Below are positions 61,441 to 64,000 of a DNA stretch of 64,000 nucleotides, piece by piece. The stretch spans positions 186,001-250,000 of the forward strand of contig CAWHWS010000001.1 of NCBI GenBank assembly GCA_963833115.1. The letters are read 5' to 3'. Source of the stretch: Hasllibacter sp963833115. GTDB taxonomy: Bacteria > Pseudomonadota > Alphaproteobacteria > Rhodobacterales > Rhodobacteraceae. Position numbers and translations under genes: made by a program. Every line of letters starts with the position of its first letter. Positions within the stretch are counted from its first letter, which is position 1. Below the pieces are notes generated by a model. The model was not told the origin of the DNA. It saw nothing but the letters and a program-made list of their open reading frames with translations, and made no database searches.

Positions 61441-62138
61441 TGGCGAAGCTGGGCAAGCGCGCGAAGGCGGCCATCGCGGCCGTGGCGGGCCGCGAGAACG
61501 TGACCGTCGCGGAGGCCGTGAGCCTCGTGAAGGGCAACGCGAATGCGAAGTTCGACGAGACCGTCGAGATCGCGATGAACCTCGGGGTGGACCCGCGCCA
61601 CGCGGACCAGATGGTGCGCGGCAAGGTCACCCTGCCGAACGGCACCGGCAAGACGGTGCGCGTGGCGGTGTTCGCGCGCGGCGCGAAGGCCGAGGAGGCG
61701 ACCGCGGCCGGGGCCGACATCGTGGGCGCGGAGGACCTGATGGAGACGGTGCAGGGCGGCACGATCGACTTCGACCGCTGCATCGCGACGCCCGACATGA
61801 TGCCGATCGTCGGCCGTCTCGGCAAGGTGCTCGGCCCCCGCAACCTGATGCCGAACCCCAAGGTCGGCACGGTGACGATGGACGTGGCGCAGGCCGTGCG
61901 CGACGCCAAGGGCGGCGAGGTCCAGTTCCGCGCCGAGAAGAAGGGCGTCGTCCATGCCGGCGTCGGCAAGGCGAGCTTCGACGAGGCCGCCCTCGTCGAG
62001 AACGTGCGCGCCTTCGTGGACGCGGTCGCCAAGGCGCGGCCCTCCGGCGCCAAGGGCAGCTACATGAAGAAGGTCTCGCTGACCTCGACCATGGGCCCGG
62101 GCGTCACCATCGACGTCGCGACGATCGCCGAGGGCTGA
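61440..62138 (+). CDS. rplA: 50S ribosomal protein L1
   Basis: A 232-residue uL1 of the ribosomal stalk. Seen are VDPRHADQMVRGKVTLPNG, MPIVGRLGKVLGPRNLMPNP and SYMKKVSLTSTMGPGV. It is translationally coupled to rplK. A strong hairpin directly after it suggests the rplKA transcript ends here, before the opposite-strand insertion. Confidence 0.98.
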   Translation: MAKLGKRAKAAIAAVAGRENVTVAEAVSLVKGNANAKFDETVEIAMNLGVDPRHADQMVRGKVTLPNGTGKTVRVAVFARGAKAEEATAAGADIVGAEDLMETVQGGTIDFDRCIATPDMMPIVGRLGKVLGPRNLMPNPKVGTVTMDVAQAVRDAKGGEVQFRAEKKGVVHAGVGKASFDEAALVENVRAFVDAVAKARPSGAKGSYMKKVSLTSTMGPGVTIDVATIAEG

Positions 62139-62147
62139 CATCGGCCC

Positions 62148-62171
62148 GGGCGGGCCCTGCGGGGCCCGCCC
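62148..62171. terminator. Hairpin between rplA and the converging unknown gene
   Basis: A perfect 10-bp stem GGGCGGGCCC / GGGCCCGCCC with a TGCG loop, directly abutting the stop codon of the minus-strand gene. No T-tract on either side, so it may act with Rho or as a bidirectional block. Confidence 0.5.
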
Positions 62172-63005
62172 TCACCCTCGCCGCGCGGCCCGGTGCCCCA
62201 GCGGGCGCACCACGTGGCTGAGGATCGCCCGAGCGGCCTGGTGGCGCGCGAGGCCGAGGGCCGAGCCCCGCCGCGCCGCCGCCTTGCCGGCGTCGGCCTC
62301 CCGGAACAGGCGCCGCGTGAGGGCCGTGTCCGCTCCGGCGAAGCCGTCGAGGGGCGCCTCGGCCACGTAGTCCGGCCGCACGACGCGATACTCTCCGCCC
62401 AGCAGGATCCAGGCCACGAAGCGCTCCTGCACGAAGGTCCGCATCGCGGCGGTCCCGTGCGGCCCGTACGCCGTCGCGTCCGCCGCGCCGATGCTCCCGA
62501 CATGGTCGATATACGCCTCGGCGAGCGCGAGCCATTCGCGCCAGAACCTCGGGCGGGCGATCACGTTGTTGGAGTACGCCGCCGTGTCGAAGTCGGTGAT
62601 CCGGCCGGCGAGGGCGGGCGTCGCCCCCGTCGCGGCCAGGAACTGCTCGCTCGCCGCGAGCAGGCCGGGATGCAGCCGGTCGCCGTGGATCCAGACGTTG
62701 CGGTAGAGGGCGAGGGTCGGCCAGAAGGAGGAGAACAATCCGACCTCCGCCGCCGGATCGGAGGGCAGGATTTCGTGAATGCGCTCCAGGGGCAGGCCGG
62801 TCTTCTCGGGGAACTTCGGGGAGACGAAGCCGTACCAGACGTCATCGCGCAGCTCGGCGCCCCGCAGATGACGGACCATCGGCCAGAGCTCGTACCAATC
62901 GGGCGGACCGCCGGTGTTGTCGAGCGCAACGAAGCCCGGGCGCACGGAGCGGCGCGTCGCCTCGTCGTAGAACACCTGATGGATGACGATCTCGGCATCC
63001 GGCAT
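62172..63005 (-). CDS. Uncharacterised protein inserted between rplA and rplJ, 277 residues
   Basis: I do not recognise a characterised family with confidence. The sequence (AEIVIHQVFYDEATR, GFVALDNTGGPPDWYELWPM, GFVSPKFPEKTGL, WPTLALYRNVWIHGD, NNVIARPRFWREWLALAE) recalls hypothetical proteins found near glycan-synthesis genes. No signal peptide or membrane helix is evident. The ATG is at 63005. It runs against the ribosomal protein genes and separates rplKA from rplJL, which are normally contiguous. Base composition is not obviously foreign. Confidence 0.75.
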   Translation of the reverse strand: MPDAEIVIHQVFYDEATRRSVRPGFVALDNTGGPPDWYELWPMVRHLRGAELRDDVWYGFVSPKFPEKTGLPLERIHEILPSDPAAEVGLFSSFWPTLALYRNVWIHGDRLHPGLLAASEQFLAATGATPALAGRITDFDTAAYSNNVIARPRFWREWLALAEAYIDHVGSIGAADATAYGPHGTAAMRTFVQERFVAWILLGGEYRVVRPDYVAEAPLDGFAGADTALTRRLFREADAGKAAARRGSALGLARHQAARAILSHVVRPLGHRAARRG

Positions 63006-63154
63006 CGAGCGGCCCTCGCGGCCCGACGCCGCGGCCCCGTTCAAGCGCGGGGCGCAGCATCGGTCAAGCCCGCCGCGCCGGGGGTTGGCATCCCGGCCGG
63101 CGCTCTCTAGGACACGGCGGGTACCGGCGCGCGTGATTCGCGCCGCGTCGCTTT

Positions 63155-63338
63155 TCGTCCGAGACGGCGGGTCGCCCTGGTGGCTTAATTCCTGCCCGAG
63201 ACGGGATAAGGCCAGTTGCTTGGGGTCCTCACGGGGCCCGAGGCTCCTTCGGTCCTCCCGCCACAGGACCGAGACCGCCGGAGAGATCCGGCGCCAGGAG
63301 CCGCGGGGGGCACGCCCCCCGAGATTGGAGAAAGACCC
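63155..63338 (+). promoter_or_regulatory. Probable L10 (rplJ) leader region
   Basis: The 333-bp gap before rplJ (63006-63338) has no gene. Its second half holds a repeated CCGAGACGG/CCGAGACGGG motif (63159-63167 and 63196-63205), the AT-rich TTAATTCC, and a hairpin CGGGGGG-CACG-CCCCCCG at 63304-63321 just before the ribosome-binding site GGAGAAAG. This fits an L10 leader, where the L10-L12 complex represses its own translation. The first half should hold the rplJ promoter, which I could not pinpoint. Confidence 0.5.
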
Positions 63339-63854
63339 GTGGACAGAGCGCAGAAAGAGAACGTGGTCGACGAGCTCGGCCATATCTTCGACAGCTCCGG
63401 CGTGGTGGTCGTCAGCCGCTACGAGGGACTCACGGTCGCCGAGATGCAGGATCTGCGCGCGCGCATGCGCGCCGCGGGCGGGTCCGTGCGCGTCGCCAAG
63501 AACCGGCTCGCCAAGATCGCCCTCAAGGGGAAGGCCAGCGAGAGCATCGGCCGCTACCTCACGGGCATGACGGTTCTCGCCTTCTCCGAGGACCCCGTCG
63601 CCGCGGCCAAGGTCGTGGACGAGTACGCCAAGGAGAACCAGAAGCTGGTGATCCTCGGCGGCGCGATGGGGGAGAACCCTCTGGACGTCGACGGTGTGAA
63701 GGCCGTCGCCAAGATGCCCAGCCGCGAGGAGCTCATCGCGAGCATCGTCGGCTGCATCGCGGCGCCCGCCTCCAACATCGCCGGCGCGATCGGCGCGCCC
63801 GCTTCGAACATCGCGTCCATCCTCACGACGATCGAGGAGCGCGAGGCGGCCTAG
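63339..63854 (+). CDS. rplJ: 50S ribosomal protein L10
   Basis: A 171-residue uL10, the base of the L7/L12 stalk. It starts at GTG 63339 (MDRAQKENVVDELGHIFDSSG) behind GGAGAAAG; the RNA-binding domain has VVVVSRYEGLTVAEMQDLRARMR and VAKNRLAKIAL. A C-terminal helix binds L12. rplL follows after 72 bp. Confidence 0.97.
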   Translation: MDRAQKENVVDELGHIFDSSGVVVVSRYEGLTVAEMQDLRARMRAAGGSVRVAKNRLAKIALKGKASESIGRYLTGMTVLAFSEDPVAAAKVVDEYAKENQKLVILGGAMGENPLDVDGVKAVAKMPSREELIASIVGCIAAPASNIAGAIGAPASNIASILTTIEEREAA

Positions 63855-63926
63855 GCGACCTCAGACCCATCCGGCCCCGCGCGGGGCCCCGGACACCCAA
63901 AGCACCGATAGAACAGGACGAACATC

Positions 63927-64000
63927 ATGGCTGATCTGAAGAAGCTGGCCGAGGAGATCGTGGGCCTCACGCTCCTCGAGGCGCAGGAACTCAAGACGAT
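63927..64000 (+). CDS. rplL: 50S ribosomal protein L7/L12 (5' end, runs off window)
   Basis: The first 24 codons (MADLKKLAEEIVGLTLLEAQEL) match the dimerisation domain of bL12. It follows rplJ as expected. The start is the ATG at 63927 with AGGACGAACATC upstream. The rest lies beyond position 64000. Confidence 0.93.
   Translation, partial: MADLKKLAEEIVGLTLLEAQELKT

Overview
The window reads as one contiguous piece of a very GC-rich alphaproteobacterial chromosome, most likely from the Rhodobacterales (Rhodobacteraceae/Roseobacteraceae). The indicators are the pyk-rpmI-rplT-pheS-pheT order, the smpB-sseA-aminotransferase block, rpsU next to a COQ9-family gene, TrcR (DUF1013), DUF1244, a TIGR02302/DUF4175 protein, and a split MnmC. 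No genus can be named from the sequence alone. I see no phage, insertion sequence, integrase, CRISPR array or plasmid-type gene. Nearly all of the window is core housekeeping DNA.

Layout. 1-4.8 kb: the start of a type I secretion ABC exporter and a class A penicillin-binding protein on the minus strand, then glnK-amtB (ammonium sensing and uptake) behind a cluster of NtrC-like dyads. 4.8-9.6 kb: minus-strand smpB, sseA and an aromatic/aspartate aminotransferase, and a plus-strand KtrAB potassium uptake pair. 9.6-25.2 kb: a LysR regulator, dapA, a soluble lytic transglycosylase, the two halves of MnmC as separate divergent genes, smc (frameshifted), cobC-cobD for cobalamin, a receiver-like protein, a glutathionyl-hydroquinone reductase and a PatB/MalY lyase. 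25.2-38 kb: a broken HTH/membrane gene, two deformylases with fmt, a DUF4175 membrane protein, plsC, accA, an apparent D-glutamate module (dgcN-dgcA-dat), DUF1244 and N-formylglutamate amidohydrolase.

38-57 kb: pyk, rpmI-rplT, an AI-2E family permease, pheS-small membrane protein-pheT-ytoQ, a GST, mscL, a PCuAC/SCO copper-delivery pair, rpsU, coq9-qor, RNase T2, trcR, an SDR, two SH3-domain envelope proteins, parC and a lipoprotein. 57-64 kb: the tuf/tRNA-Trp/secE-nusG-rplK-rplA-rplJ-rplL translation cluster. It is opened up by a Tat-exported MsrB between tRNA-Trp and secE and by an opposite-strand gene of unknown function between rplA and rplJ.

Genes are packed tightly. Many neighbours overlap by 4 nt (GTGA/TTGA start-stop couplings, or CTAG between converging genes), so much of the expression is probably operonic. 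Two reading frames (a small lipoprotein and smc) break at six-G tracts, each lacking one G; this may be a homopolymer error in the assembly or real frameshifting. I did not find a convincing undescribed multi-gene system. The best leads are the frameshift pair, the gene inserted inside the ribosomal protein cluster, the NtrC-like dyads, the short tandem repeat between smpB and ktrA, and a few divergent paralogues.
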